NCBI RefSeq assembly: GCF_040580765.1
Contig: NZ_CP158687.1
Span: 1 to 64,000, forward strand
Origin: Lentibacter algarum
GTDB taxonomy: Bacteria > Pseudomonadota > Alphaproteobacteria > Rhodobacterales > Rhodobacteraceae
Length of the DNA stretch: 64,000 nucleotides
Reading direction: 5' to 3'
Position 1 is the first letter of the stretch, and the number at the start of each line of letters is the position of its first letter. The notes beneath the pieces were generated by a model. The model made no database searches. It saw only the letters and a program-made list of their open reading frames with translations, and was not told the DNA's origin. Of the stretch, positions 12,176-20,445 are shown piece after piece. Made by a program: the position numbers and the translations under genes.

Positions 12176-12207
12176 CTGCAGCACCAAAGGGTGCTGCAGA
12201 TTGTTTT
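12176..12207 (+). terminator. Terminator-like hairpin after adhI
   Basis: A perfect 10-bp inverted repeat, CTGCAGCACC (12176-12185) and GGTGCTGCAG (12190-12199) with a 4-base loop, is followed by ATTGTTTT. The T run is interrupted, so termination may be partial, but it is the best candidate for the end of the adhI transcript. Confidence 0.6.
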
Positions 12208-12312
12208 GGTAAGCAAGCTGGAAGCGGATAGGATGCGACGGTTTGAAAAGAGTGTCGAAAAGCATGACAAAACCGCGTACGCAGGATGAGCCAACACGGG
12301 AGACGCCAAGGT

Positions 12313-12516
12313 ATGATTAGAAAAGCAGTGGTATTCACCATCGGGATTTGTGTGGCTTTTGCCGTAATCCTCAGCCTTGGCGATCTTATTGGCTTTGAAG
12401 CTTGGGCGCGGTTCGATGCGCTGGGCCTATCGGCTGTGCCTGTGGGAATCGGTCTTCTGATCTTCTCGGCTGTGGGTGGAGTGGCCTATCTTTTGGACAA
12501 AAAGAAAGACGAATAG
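12313..12516 (+). CDS. Small two-pass membrane protein
   Basis: I do not recognise a named family. The 67-residue product has a basic start (MIRKAVVFTIG), two hydrophobic segments (about 4-22 and 37-58) and a charged end (LLDKKKDE), consistent with a small inner-membrane protein. AAGG lies 4-7 bases before the ATG. It follows the formaldehyde dehydrogenase on the same strand, but the hairpin between them suggests separate control. Confidence 0.55.
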   Translation: MIRKAVVFTIGICVAFAVILSLGDLIGFEAWARFDALGLSAVPVGIGLLIFSAVGGVAYLLDKKKDE

Positions 12517-12644
12517 TCCGATAGCTGAACATGTTCTGCGTATGGATGAGATCGTCTTGTATTGGCTCAGACGCTGAGCGACATGGGCCACCCAGCGGCG
12601 AATAATCGTTGTTTGGGGGATGTGCTGTACAGCGAAAAGCTATC

Positions 12645-13139
12645 TGCAGACGGCGCGCGGGCTACAGCTCAGAAGCATCCTACGCAAACACCGCCTTCGC
12701 GTTTTTCAGATGCCGCGCTACGAGTGCAGTTTGAAGCTTGGCCGATGGGATGTGCGCGGCGGAAGTGGCTTTGTAGTCAAGGCGGGTGAGATTGGGGAAC
12801 AGTTGCATCAGCTCGGCGCGGGCCTTGGTGGGCACGGATTTAAGCGCTTCGGGGCCTGTAAAAAGGCTCTCTGAAGCGGCGCCCTCGGCCAAGATGATCT
12901 CGTGTTGATCAAACAGAATGTGGAAATACTCGACGTCTTCCACGCTTTTATCAACGTAGATGCCAGGCAAAGCTGTGAGCTTGATAGCAGATATGAGAGC
13001 TTCGCGGGCGCCGAACATCCGCTCGGCAACGCGGGAGCGCACGAGCATACGGTGCTGGCGCGACACCAACAGATCACGAGTGGGCAAGCCATTGCCAAGG
13101 GCGCCTGCTGTGATGCGCACGGGACGCAGCTTTGGGTTT
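12645..13139. repeat. Near-identical 495-bp repeat, copy 1 (Hint 3' end)
   Basis: This stretch is almost identical to 14022-14516 at a constant offset of 1377 bp; by eye I find about four differences (for example at 12665 and 12669, plus two in the coding part, one giving Lys versus Glu). It covers the last 152 codons of the first Hint gene and 35 bp beyond its stop. Identity ends abruptly within the run TTTGGGTTT. Confidence 0.93.
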
Positions 13140-13921
13140 TGGGCGAGGTTGGCTGCTGTAACGTGAGAGGAGCTGATCCAGCGGATGACTTGTGTGCCGC
13201 CGCGCAGGATGGGGAGGGTATCACCTGCCTTAAGATGCTCGATGGGCTGGCGGCCTCGGGCTGTTGTGATCAGCGTGCCGTTGGCGAAGCAGAGGATGTC
13301 TTGCAGGTTGCCAAATAGGGTGTCGATCTCGGCGGGGGTAATCGCGACGTGGTCTAGATTTGAGTAATAGTCGAGCGGAATGGTGGCGTAAAAGACGTTG
13401 CCTGAGCCGACAGGGTAGGTGAAGGCGACAATGTGGGTGGGATCACTTGTTGTGAGCAGGGGAGTTGCGCCAGGGGGGAGTGAAGAGAGCTCGACATAGC
13501 CGTGGTTTGAACTGGTTCCGCCATCAAGTGTATCGTCGTCAATTGACCCCGCCGCCCCGTTTGTGAAGCTGCTCGGCGCGCCCGAGGCGATGTTGACATC
13601 CTGATCGTCCGTCATATCGCGCACGGCTATGATGCTGGAGGCACCAGGGAGGATCGTGTTGGCGTCGGTCACATAGCGATCAAATATGATTAAGTTCATG
13701 CCGCTACTGACAGCAGCAGCGATGGCAGCGAGATTGTCAACATACTCCGTTCCGAAGGCGACGTTGCTTTCATTGACCACATATAGGCTGTCGAGTGAGG
13801 CAAGCTGGGAGGGGTCAGTCAGTGTGACGTCAACAGCGGTGTGGCCGTTATTTGTAATCTCGTCTATCTGTGCGGCTTGGCCCTGACCTGTGACCATACC
13901 GTAATAGCCTATTGTTGCCAT
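12680..13921 (-). CDS. Hint-domain (Hedgehog/intein-type) protein, paralogue 1
   Basis: The 413-residue product begins MATIGYYGMVTGQG. Residues 1 to about 205 form an unnamed domain with strand-rich and amidotransferase-like segments (MNLIIFDRYVTDANTILPG; HIVAFTYPVGSGNVFY). From Cys211 (CFANGTLI) runs a Hint_2-type domain with SRQHRMLVRS and EDVEYFHILFDQHEII. No intein C-terminal His-Asn splice junction is seen, so splicing is unlikely; self-cleavage or a structural role is possible. Such proteins are frequent in Rhodobacteraceae and often thought to be secreted, but no signal peptide is present. The start matches the paralogue; an upstream in-frame start at 13939 is less likely. Residues 262-413 are the repeat shared with the next gene. 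Confidence 0.85.
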   Translation of the reverse strand: MATIGYYGMVTGQGQAAQIDEITNNGHTAVDVTLTDPSQLASLDSLYVVNESNVAFGTEYVDNLAAIAAAVSSGMNLIIFDRYVTDANTILPGASSIIAVRDMTDDQDVNIASGAPSSFTNGAAGSIDDDTLDGGTSSNHGYVELSSLPPGATPLLTTSDPTHIVAFTYPVGSGNVFYATIPLDYYSNLDHVAITPAEIDTLFGNLQDILCFANGTLITTARGRQPIEHLKAGDTLPILRGGTQVIRWISSSHVTAANLAQNPKLRPVRITAGALGNGLPTRDLLVSRQHRMLVRSRVAERMFGAREALISAIKLTALPGIYVDKSVEDVEYFHILFDQHEIILAEGAASESLFTGPEALKSVPTKARAELMQLFPNLTRLDYKATSAAHIPSAKLQTALVARHLKNAKAVFA

Positions 13922-14021
13922 CGCTCTGTCTTGTTCCATTTAGTGTACGGGACAGATTGAAGCCTCAGAAGCTAAATATTTAGCTAAGATCATAAGAAAC
14001 GTAAGGTGTTTTAGGCAGTTT

Positions 14022-14516
14022 TGCAGACGGCGCGCGGGCTAGAGCCCAGAAGCATCCTACGCAAACACCGCCTTCGCGTTTTTCAGATGCCGCGCTACGA
14101 GTGCAGTTTGAAGCTTGGCCGATGGGATGTGCGCGGCGGAAGTGGCTTTGTAGTCAAGGCGGGTGAGATTGGGGAACAGTTGCATCAGCTCGGCGCGGGC
14201 CTTGGTGGGCACGGATTTAAGCGCTTCGGGGCCTGTAAAAAGGCTCTCTGAAGCGGCGCCCTCGGCCAAGATGATCTCGTGTTGATCAAACAGGATGTGG
14301 AAATACTCGACGTCTTCCACGCTTTCATCAACGTAGATGCCAGGCAAAGCTGTGAGCTTGATAGCAGATATGAGAGCTTCGCGGGCGCCGAACATCCGCT
14401 CGGCAACGCGGGAGCGCACGAGCATACGGTGCTGGCGCGACACCAACAGATCACGAGTGGGCAAGCCATTGCCAAGGGCGCCTGCTGTGATGCGCACGGG
14501 ACGCAGCTTTGGGTTT
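14022..14516. repeat. Near-identical 495-bp repeat, copy 2 (Hint 3' end)
   Basis: Second copy of the repeat at 12645-13139, same orientation. The flanks on both sides are clearly diverged, including the rest of the two genes, so the pattern points to a recent conversion or recombination event limited to this tract. Confidence 0.93.
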
Positions 14517-15304
14517 CCTTTTAGGTCGGACGCGCTGATCTTGGAGGCGCTGATCCAGCGGATACGCTCTACGCGACCATCGTGGATTTGGACCGCGCTA
14601 CCGATCCGGAGGTCTTCGACGGCGCGCTGACCGAGGAGGGTTTCGATCATCGTTCCTGCGGCAAAGCACATCACCGTTTGCTGTGTATTGGTAAAGAGCG
14701 TGAAGATATCGGCGGGGCTGATTGCGGCGTTGTTTTGGCCTGTATAGAAATCGATTGGCATTGTGGAATAGAACACGTTGCCTGAGCCGACGGGGTAGGT
14801 GAAGGCGACAATGTGGGTCGGGTCGCTGGTTGTGAGCAGAGCTGTTGCGCCAGGTGGGAGCGAAGAAAGCTCGACATAGCCGTGGTTTGAGTAGGTGCCG
14901 CCATCAAATGTGCTGTCATCAATCACGCCGTTTGCGCCGTTGGTGAAGGACGTGGGGGCGCCTGCGGCAACGTTAACATCTGATCCGCTGGCAAAGTCGC
15001 GTACCGCTGTGATTGTTGAGCCTGTTCCCGGTAGGATTGTTTGGGCATTGGTCACGGCGCGGTCAAAAATCACGAGGTTCATGCCGCTGTTGACCGCAGC
15101 AGCAATGGCTCCAAGGTTATTCATATACTCGGCGCCGAAGCCGCTGTTGGAGGGGTTCACAACATAGAGGCTGTCAAGTGAAGCAAGCTGCGTCGCATTT
15201 GGAATGGTCACGTTCACGGCGGTATCACCGTTGTTCGTGATCTCATCGACCTGCGACGCTTGGCCTTGGCCTGCCGTCATTGAATAGTAGCCAACCGTGG
15301 CCAT
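14057..15304 (-). CDS. Hint-domain (Hedgehog/intein-type) protein, paralogue 2
   Basis: The 415-residue paralogue of the preceding gene starts MATVGYYSMTAGQGQ with AAGGAG well placed upstream. The N-terminal domain (1 to about 207) is clearly related to paralogue 1 but diverged. The Hint start is at about Cys213 (CFAAGTMIETLLGQ), and this first Hint block also differs from paralogue 1. From residue 264 to the end the two proteins are identical except for one Glu/Lys exchange. It is transcribed in the same direction, 135 bp upstream of paralogue 1. Function is unknown; secretion is plausible but not shown by a signal peptide. Confidence 0.85.
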   Translation of the reverse strand: MATVGYYSMTAGQGQASQVDEITNNGDTAVNVTIPNATQLASLDSLYVVNPSNSGFGAEYMNNLGAIAAAVNSGMNLVIFDRAVTNAQTILPGTGSTITAVRDFASGSDVNVAAGAPTSFTNGANGVIDDSTFDGGTYSNHGYVELSSLPPGATALLTTSDPTHIVAFTYPVGSGNVFYSTMPIDFYTGQNNAAISPADIFTLFTNTQQTVMCFAAGTMIETLLGQRAVEDLRIGSAVQIHDGRVERIRWISASKISASDLKGNPKLRPVRITAGALGNGLPTRDLLVSRQHRMLVRSRVAERMFGAREALISAIKLTALPGIYVDESVEDVEYFHILFDQHEIILAEGAASESLFTGPEALKSVPTKARAELMQLFPNLTRLDYKATSAAHIPSAKLQTALVARHLKNAKAVFA

Positions 15305-15678
15305 TTCTCTCGCTCCTTATCGCGCGAGGTCAAATTGACGGAGAGGAAAGGCGTTTATTGGACCCATTTTAGAAACAGTTGAGTTAAATTTAAGGCAATA
15401 TTGTGTGCATCTTTTGCGACAGTCCGTGGCGTGAGCGCAGTTTTGTTTCCTAATAGGGCTCAATTGTTTCGTTGATGCGTATGGGACTGCTTGGATTGTA
15501 TCGCCAGTGGAAAACGGGCAGACTGAGCTGAGGATGAGTGCCTGTGAAGGGTATGTTTGAGCGCTGTGAAAGCGGTTTGGGGCTAAGCTGAGAGCTCATT
15601 TAAGCCGAGCTGTGCGAAACATAAATTAGCGAGTGGGCGTTTTGATGTGCTTTTTATCGAAACGCTTTAGGAGGTAGG
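15305..15678. other. 374-bp intergenic region between divergent genes
   Basis: This gap separates Hint paralogue 2 (minus strand) from a small membrane-protein gene (plus strand) and should contain promoters for both. I find only short open frames without good ribosome sites, and no clear hairpin terminator, RNA motif or repeat. An AT-rich stretch at about 15384-15405 is the only compositional feature. Confidence 0.5.
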
Positions 15679-15948
15679 ATGCAGTTTGTTCGGTTTGCGG
15701 TTGTCGGGTTTGTTCTGCTGACTGTTATTTATGTGCTTATCTCGATTTACTCGCGGTCTGTCAGGCGGGAACGTCTTGAAGATGACTGGGCTGAGCTTGA
15801 CGAAGAGGCGCGGGCTGGCATTAGCCGTGACGACTTTGTCGAGGCAGGTATGGCAGCGTATCAGAGTGGCTTCAGGCGGAAGTTGATCTTGCTGGTTTAT
15901 GTGATACCCACCATTGCGGTGGCGACGCTGATTTATGTGATCAATTGA
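15679..15948 (+). CDS. Small membrane protein, upstream partner of DUF1523 gene
   Basis: The family is not named by me. The 89-residue product has a hydrophobic segment at about 4-24, an acidic middle (RLEDDWAELDEEARAGISRDDF) and a second hydrophobic segment at about 69-87, giving a two-pass membrane protein with a cytosolic or periplasmic loop. A strong AGGAGG lies 4 bases before the ATG. The gene ends 8 bp before the next one, so the two are probably translated from one mRNA. Confidence 0.75.
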   Translation: MQFVRFAVVGFVLLTVIYVLISIYSRSVRRERLEDDWAELDEEARAGISRDDFVEAGMAAYQSGFRRKLILLVYVIPTIAVATLIYVIN

Positions 15949-15956
15949 GAGGGCGT

Positions 15957-16601
15957 ATGATGCGCAATGTGAGACGAATTTTTCGAGTGGTCTTGTTCGT
16001 GATTGCAGGGCTCTATCTGCATTATACGCTGCCGCAGCATGATGTGGCGAAAGTGACAGGGATCTCAGACCGTTTGGAGCGTCTGTCGAGCTTTCAGCAG
16101 ATCTTTTACAATCAAGTGGATCTGGGCTCAGCGGAAGGCGATATGCGCGACCTTCGGCTGATCAATACTGTAAAAGTTGATACTTGGTTTTTGGGGCTGT
16201 GGCGTGGCGGTGAACGTGTGATGGTTTATCGCAACGAGGACACGGGCGTTTATCCGCCCTACTTCAAGTTTGATAGCTCGGACCTTGAGGCGGAAGCTTC
16301 GGCACTGGCGGGTAAGGAACAGTGGGTGTCGATCACGCATTATGGCTGGCGTATGCGATTCTTGTCGATCTATCCCAATGCGATTTCTATCAAGCCTGTG
16401 AGCGGGCCTGAGTACCGCCCGTTTCCTTGGTTTAATCTCTTCTTCTTTGCCTTCTTGATTGTTGGCTTTTTCTTTGTGCGTGCGATGTGGCGACAGTTTG
16501 TGGAGCGCACTGTGGATCCGACGATGGACGCTCTGGAAGACGGCTATGATATGCGCAAGAGCCGCGTTCAGAAGTGGCTTGATAGCTGGCGCAGTAAGTA
16601 G
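15957..16601 (+). CDS. DUF1523 family membrane protein
   Basis: This matches the DUF1523 family as I recall it from Rhodobacterales; its function is unknown. The 214-residue product has an N-terminal membrane segment (about 8-24), a soluble middle with DTWFLGLWRGGERVMVYRNEDTG and THYGWRMRFLSIYPNA, a second membrane segment near 160-180 and a basic cytosolic tail. The ATG at 15957 is preceded by GAGAGGG; an earlier TTG (15945) would overlap the upstream gene. It forms a two-gene unit with the small membrane protein. Confidence 0.8.
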   Translation: MMRNVRRIFRVVLFVIAGLYLHYTLPQHDVAKVTGISDRLERLSSFQQIFYNQVDLGSAEGDMRDLRLINTVKVDTWFLGLWRGGERVMVYRNEDTGVYPPYFKFDSSDLEAEASALAGKEQWVSITHYGWRMRFLSIYPNAISIKPVSGPEYRPFPWFNLFFFAFLIVGFFFVRAMWRQFVERTVDPTMDALEDGYDMRKSRVQKWLDSWRSK

Positions 16602-16611
16602 GGATAGCTCT

Positions 16612-17361
16612 CTATAAAAGCGTTTTGAGAAGGCCAAAAATGGCGAGGCCAATCAACAACGTCAGGCAGAACGGGCGATAGTGACGCTCATATTCGGGCT
16701 TGAAGAAGGCGCGCCCGAGCAGGACTCCTGCGAGCATTGGCGGCGCGAAGGCGGCGAAGCGACTGAGTGCCAAGGGCGTGATCATTCCGTACAGGAGCTG
16801 CCAGAGGAACGTCAGCGCGCCCCCTATAAATATGATCACGATCAGGGTTCCACGCATATTTTTGGGCGGCATTTGTAGCGCCAGTGTGTAGAGCGCAATC
16901 ACGAGGCCACCGATGCTGGCGAGGCCTGTGACGAAGCCTGAGAAGATTCCTGTGATGAACGTCGGAATTGGGGATGTTGTGAGGGGCAGGCGGACGCGCG
17001 CGAGCTGTAGTAGCGCGAGAGTGACGATCAGGCACAGGGCGATGATCTTTGAGAGTTCGGGATCAATCGTTGTGGTGAGATAGAGGCCTGAGGGTACGCC
17101 TATAAGCGCCCCGGACTGCAACGTGAGGGCCATGCGTTTGTTGGCCTCGGAAAAGCCGCCACGCATCAGCAGGGCGGCAGAGGCAAGCTCGAGCATGGTG
17201 CAGATCGGGATCAGTTCCACTGGGGGAATTGTACTGGCCAGCGCTGCCATTGTGAGCGCAGAGAGCGCAAAGCCTGCAAATCCTCGCACAACGCCTGCGA
17301 CGAAAACGGCGACAAGTGCGAAGGCCAGTTGGGCGCTTGTGAGGTCTAGAAGTTCTGTCAC
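16612..17361 (-). CDS. TauE/SafE-family sulfite/anion exporter
   Basis: TauE/SafE proteins export sulfite, sulfoacetate or related anions made during sulfonate breakdown. The 249-residue product is almost wholly hydrophobic, with about eight membrane segments in two halves, each opening with a glycine-rich motif (AGVVRGFAGFALSAL near 22-36; GIFSGFVTGLASIGG near 135-150). The start is GTG, in a 4-base GTGA overlap with the stop of the citrate synthase gene, so the two are translationally coupled. With xsc 4 kb away, sulfite export during taurine growth is the likely role, but the family has other substrates. Confidence 0.82.
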   Translation of the reverse strand: MTELLDLTSAQLAFALVAVFVAGVVRGFAGFALSALTMAALASTIPPVELIPICTMLELASAALLMRGGFSEANKRMALTLQSGALIGVPSGLYLTTTIDPELSKIIALCLIVTLALLQLARVRLPLTTSPIPTFITGIFSGFVTGLASIGGLVIALYTLALQMPPKNMRGTLIVIIFIGGALTFLWQLLYGMITPLALSRFAAFAPPMLAGVLLGRAFFKPEYERHYRPFCLTLLIGLAIFGLLKTLL

Positions 17362-18491
17362 CTGTCACTCATGTCTACATAATCACGCAGTTCGGGGCCG
17401 TTGTAGAGTGTGAGCGGGCGAATGAGAATATTGCCGCGCTGTTGCTCTATGCATTGGATAACCCATCCGGGCATGCGACCGATCGCGAAAATCGGCACGT
17501 AGAGGTCCATTGGGATGCCGTGAAGTTGGTATATGACGCCTGAATAAAAGTCGACATTCACATTGAGGCCGTGGCGCGAATAAGGCTTCATAGCCTCGAC
17601 CACACCTTGCAGAATTTCGTACCAAACTGGAGCGCCCATCTCTTCGCCGAGCTTGCGAACGCCTTCGCGCATGTGGCGCGCGCGGGGGTCTTCGGCGCGG
17701 TAGACGCGGTGGCCAAATCCTGTGACGGCTTCGCGGGCAGCACGTTTGGCTTTGACGTAGGCGGCAGCCTTGTCTGGCGTGCCGATTTCTTGCACCATTT
17801 TCATCACATCTTCAGCAGCGCCGCCGTGGGCGGGGCCAGCGAGTGTGGCGAGGGCTGTGACCATGGCGCCGTGCAGGTTGGCTTCTGTTCCGACCGTGAC
17901 GCGCGCGGCAAAGGCCGACGCGTTTGCCCCGTGTTCGGCGTGGAGGATGAAGTCCACATCTGCGAGGCGTGCGGCATCGTCAGATGGGAGCTCGCCTTTG
18001 AGCATATAGAGCCAGTTGGCGGCGTGACTGAGCGAGGGGTCTGCGGGCACAGGCGCGCGGCCATTTCGGATATGTTCATGCGCCGCGATGATCATGGGCA
18101 CTTGCGCGGTCAGGCGTATGCCGTTTTCTATGAAGGCATCTTCACCCACGTTTTGACTCTGTGGTTCAAGGGCCGCAAGGGCTGAGACAGCTGTGCGCAA
18201 GACATCCATCGGGTGACCTGCCTTGGTGCTTTCGATGATGTCATAGATTGCAGGTGGGAGGCTGCGTGCGGTTTTGAGACGGGCGTCAAAATCGGCTAGC
18301 TCGATTGCGCTGGGAAGGTCGCCGAAGATGAGCAGGTAGCAAACTTCTTCAAAGGTGGAGCGCGTGGCGAGATCGTGAATCGAGTAGCCGCGATAGGACA
18401 GTTCGCCTTTTGCACCGTCGATGTGAGACACGCCTGAGCGCTCGAAGTAGATGCCTTTAAGGCCACGGTTTATCTTGACGTCTGTGCTCAT
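17358..18491 (-). CDS. Citrate synthase / 2-methylcitrate synthase family protein
   Basis: The family condenses acetyl-CoA (or propionyl-CoA) with oxaloacetate. The 377-residue protein has SYRGYSIHDLA near the N terminus, the histidine motifs HAEHGANASAFAAR and GFGHRVYRAEDPRARHM, and the catalytic Asp region NVNVDFYSGVIYQLHGIP. It is the short citrate-synthase form, not the roughly 430-residue GltA, so it is probably a second enzyme. AAAGGAG precedes the ATG. It overlaps the TauE-type gene by 4 bp and its start is only 36 bp from the divergent pta start. Citrate versus methylcitrate specificity cannot be told from sequence; context favours acetyl-CoA from Xsc. Confidence 0.85.
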   Translation of the reverse strand: MSTDVKINRGLKGIYFERSGVSHIDGAKGELSYRGYSIHDLATRSTFEEVCYLLIFGDLPSAIELADFDARLKTARSLPPAIYDIIESTKAGHPMDVLRTAVSALAALEPQSQNVGEDAFIENGIRLTAQVPMIIAAHEHIRNGRAPVPADPSLSHAANWLYMLKGELPSDDAARLADVDFILHAEHGANASAFAARVTVGTEANLHGAMVTALATLAGPAHGGAAEDVMKMVQEIGTPDKAAAYVKAKRAAREAVTGFGHRVYRAEDPRARHMREGVRKLGEEMGAPVWYEILQGVVEAMKPYSRHGLNVNVDFYSGVIYQLHGIPMDLYVPIFAIGRMPGWVIQCIEQQRGNILIRPLTLYNGPELRDYVDMSDR

Positions 18492-18527
18492 TGCTGGCTC
18501 CTTTGAGGAAAGTATACAGAGGCATAC

Positions 18528-19379
18528 ATGGAATTTTTGAAAAAAATTTATGGCATGGCGCGGGAAAAGCCTAAAAGAGTTGTTTTTCCGGAGGCGGATG
18601 AGCCGCGAATTGCCGAGGCGATGGCCCGGCTTGGGGCAGAGGGAATTTGCGAGCCGCTCGCTTTGGGTGATGTTACGGAAGCGCAGGTGCAGGCGCTTGT
18701 CATGGCGCGGGGCATGAAAGAAGTGATGGCGCGGCGCTTGCTCAAGAAGCCGCTATACCGTGCGGCAGCAATGGTGGCCGCAGGCGAGGCGGACGCGATG
18801 GTTGCGGGGGCCGACAGCCCGACACGGCGGGTGATCGAGGCGGCGGCGATGGCGATTGGACCTGCTGAGGGTGTGAACACGGCCTCGTCGTTCTTTGTGA
18901 TGCTGTTCCCAGATGGGCGCGAGATGATCTTTGCAGATTGTGCCTTGAACCTTGAGCCAAGTGCTGAGGAACTGGCGGATATTGCGCGCGCCTCACACGC
19001 GAGCGCAAAGGCGCTTTTGGGGCATTCTGAGGTTGCAATGCTGTCGTTTTCTACTGGCACGAGCGGAGCTGGCGAGAGTGTGGAACGGGTGCGCACGGCG
19101 TCCGAGCTTGCGGGGTTTGTCGGGCCTGTCCAAGGCGATGCAGCTTTGAACCCAAAGGTTGCTACCAAGAAAGGTATGGGCGCGGGGAATGCGAATGTGT
19201 TGATTTTCCCAAGTTTGGACGCGGGCAATATTGCGTATAAGCTGGCGCAGGAGCTTGCGGGCGCACAAGCGCTTGGGCCGATCTTGCAGGGCTTTGCAAA
19301 GCCTGTCGGAGATCTGAGCCGTGGCGCGACCGTTGAAGATATTGTTGCTGTGAGCGCTATTGTGGTGGCGCTGGGGTGA
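18528..19379 (+). CDS. pta: Phosphate acetyltransferase (PTA_PTB family)
   Basis: Pta interconverts acetyl phosphate and acetyl-CoA. The 283-residue product shows the family features KRVVFPEADEPRIAEAM, ADAMVAGADSPTRRVIEAA, the motif LSFSTGTSGAGESVERVR and GAGNANVLIFPSLDAGNI. It is somewhat shorter than typical single-domain Pta (about 320-330) but the conserved motifs are complete. Start codons of pta and the divergent citrate synthase gene are only 36 bp apart. It converges with ackA, with one base between the two stop codons. A second member of the family lies beyond ackA. Confidence 0.87.
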   Translation: MEFLKKIYGMAREKPKRVVFPEADEPRIAEAMARLGAEGICEPLALGDVTEAQVQALVMARGMKEVMARRLLKKPLYRAAAMVAAGEADAMVAGADSPTRRVIEAAAMAIGPAEGVNTASSFFVMLFPDGREMIFADCALNLEPSAEELADIARASHASAKALLGHSEVAMLSFSTGTSGAGESVERVRTASELAGFVGPVQGDAALNPKVATKKGMGAGNANVLIFPSLDAGNIAYKLAQELAGAQALGPILQGFAKPVGDLSRGATVEDIVAVSAIVVALG

Positions 19380-19380
19380 T

Positions 19381-20445
19381 TCATGGCGTGTTGAGAAGCG
19401 AGGTGGCGTCAATCGCGATCTGACGTTCTTCATCGGCGGGGATAATATGAACGGGGAGGTCGCCGAGCCACGCGAGCTTGGCCATGATGCGCTCGCGGAT
19501 GGGCGCGGAGTTTTCGCCGATGCCGCCCGTGAAGGCGATGGCGTCGACACCTTCAAGGGCCGCGATGAGGCCGCCTGCTTGGTGAACCACAGAATAGACG
19601 AAATGCTCTACCGCGAATGCGGCGTCTGGTGAGGGGTCGGAGAGGAGTGCGCGCATGTCTGCTGTTATGCCCGAAAGGCCAAGGAGGCCGCTTTGTTTGT
19701 TGAGCAGTTCAGTCGCCGCGTCAAAGCCGAGCTCCTGAGCGATGCGCAGCACGGCCATACCATCAATATCGCCTGTGCGGGTGGCCATTGTCGGGCCAGA
19801 GAGCGGCGAGTAGCCCATCGACGTTGCGATGGAGCGACCATCCTTGATCGCGCAGAGGCTGACGCCTGCGCCAAGATGCAGCGCGAGGAGGCGATGCGGG
19901 AGTTTATCGCCGAACTGTCGGACCATGCCTGCGTAGCTGAGCCCATGAAAGCCATAGCGACGTATGCCTGCGTCACGCTGTGCGCGGGGGAGAGCATAGG
20001 CAGTGGCAGCATCGGACTGGGAAGCGTGAAAAGCGGTGTCAAAGCTTGCGAACTGGGCCAGATTTGGCAGCTTGGCGGTCACGGCGGCGATGCCTGCTAG
20101 GGCGGGGGGATTGTGCAGAGGCGCAAGGGGCACCATCGCCTTGATCTGTGCCAGTGCCTCGGGTGTGATACGCATCGGCGCGGTGAGGCGGCGGCCGCCA
20201 TGCACGACGCGGTGTGCGGCGCCTGTGATGTCTGACAGGGCAATGCCCCGCGCACCGAGGCCCTTGAGCAGACAGTCGAGGGCTTCCCCGTGATTTCCCG
20301 TGGTTACATCTGTTTTGGCCTCGCCTAGCGCCATGCGGCCTTTGCCGCCGACACCTGAGACATTGCCATCGACGACCAAATCAAGCGCCGCATTGAAGAC
20401 CGCGAGTTTGAGCGAGGAAGAGCCTGTGTTGAGAACAAGGAGCAT
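19381..20445 (-). CDS. ackA: Acetate/propionate-family kinase
   Basis: AckA interconverts acetyl phosphate plus ADP with acetate plus ATP. The 354-residue protein contains NTGSSSLK at the N terminus, HRVVHGG, HNPPAL, FDTAFH, YGFHGLSY and TGGIGENS. The usual HLGNGAS phosphate motif reads HLGAGVSL, a variant, and the length is shorter than the roughly 400 residues of E. coli AckA. Its ATG directly follows the TAG of the upstream phosphotransacylase, so the two are coupled. With Xsc upstream it could turn acetyl phosphate into ATP and acetate. Confidence 0.86.
   Translation of the reverse strand: MLLVLNTGSSSLKLAVFNAALDLVVDGNVSGVGGKGRMALGEAKTDVTTGNHGEALDCLLKGLGARGIALSDITGAAHRVVHGGRRLTAPMRITPEALAQIKAMVPLAPLHNPPALAGIAAVTAKLPNLAQFASFDTAFHASQSDAATAYALPRAQRDAGIRRYGFHGLSYAGMVRQFGDKLPHRLLALHLGAGVSLCAIKDGRSIATSMGYSPLSGPTMATRTGDIDGMAVLRIAQELGFDAATELLNKQSGLLGLSGITADMRALLSDPSPDAAFAVEHFVYSVVHQAGGLIAALEGVDAIAFTGGIGENSAPIRERIMAKLAWLGDLPVHIIPADEERQIAIDATSLLNTP

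Noticed and set aside
12517..12679. A small gene between the two-pass membrane protein and Hint paralogue 1
   Set aside because: Only an 11-codon frame and shadow frames of the Hint gene are present, without ribosome sites.
17571..18185. A 204-codon frame opposite the citrate synthase gene
   Set aside because: It lacks a ribosome site and overlaps the conserved histidine motifs of the real gene.
18548..19384. A 278-codon Ser/Ala/Pro-rich frame antisense to pta
   Set aside because: The plus strand carries all Pta motifs; the antisense product is low-complexity.
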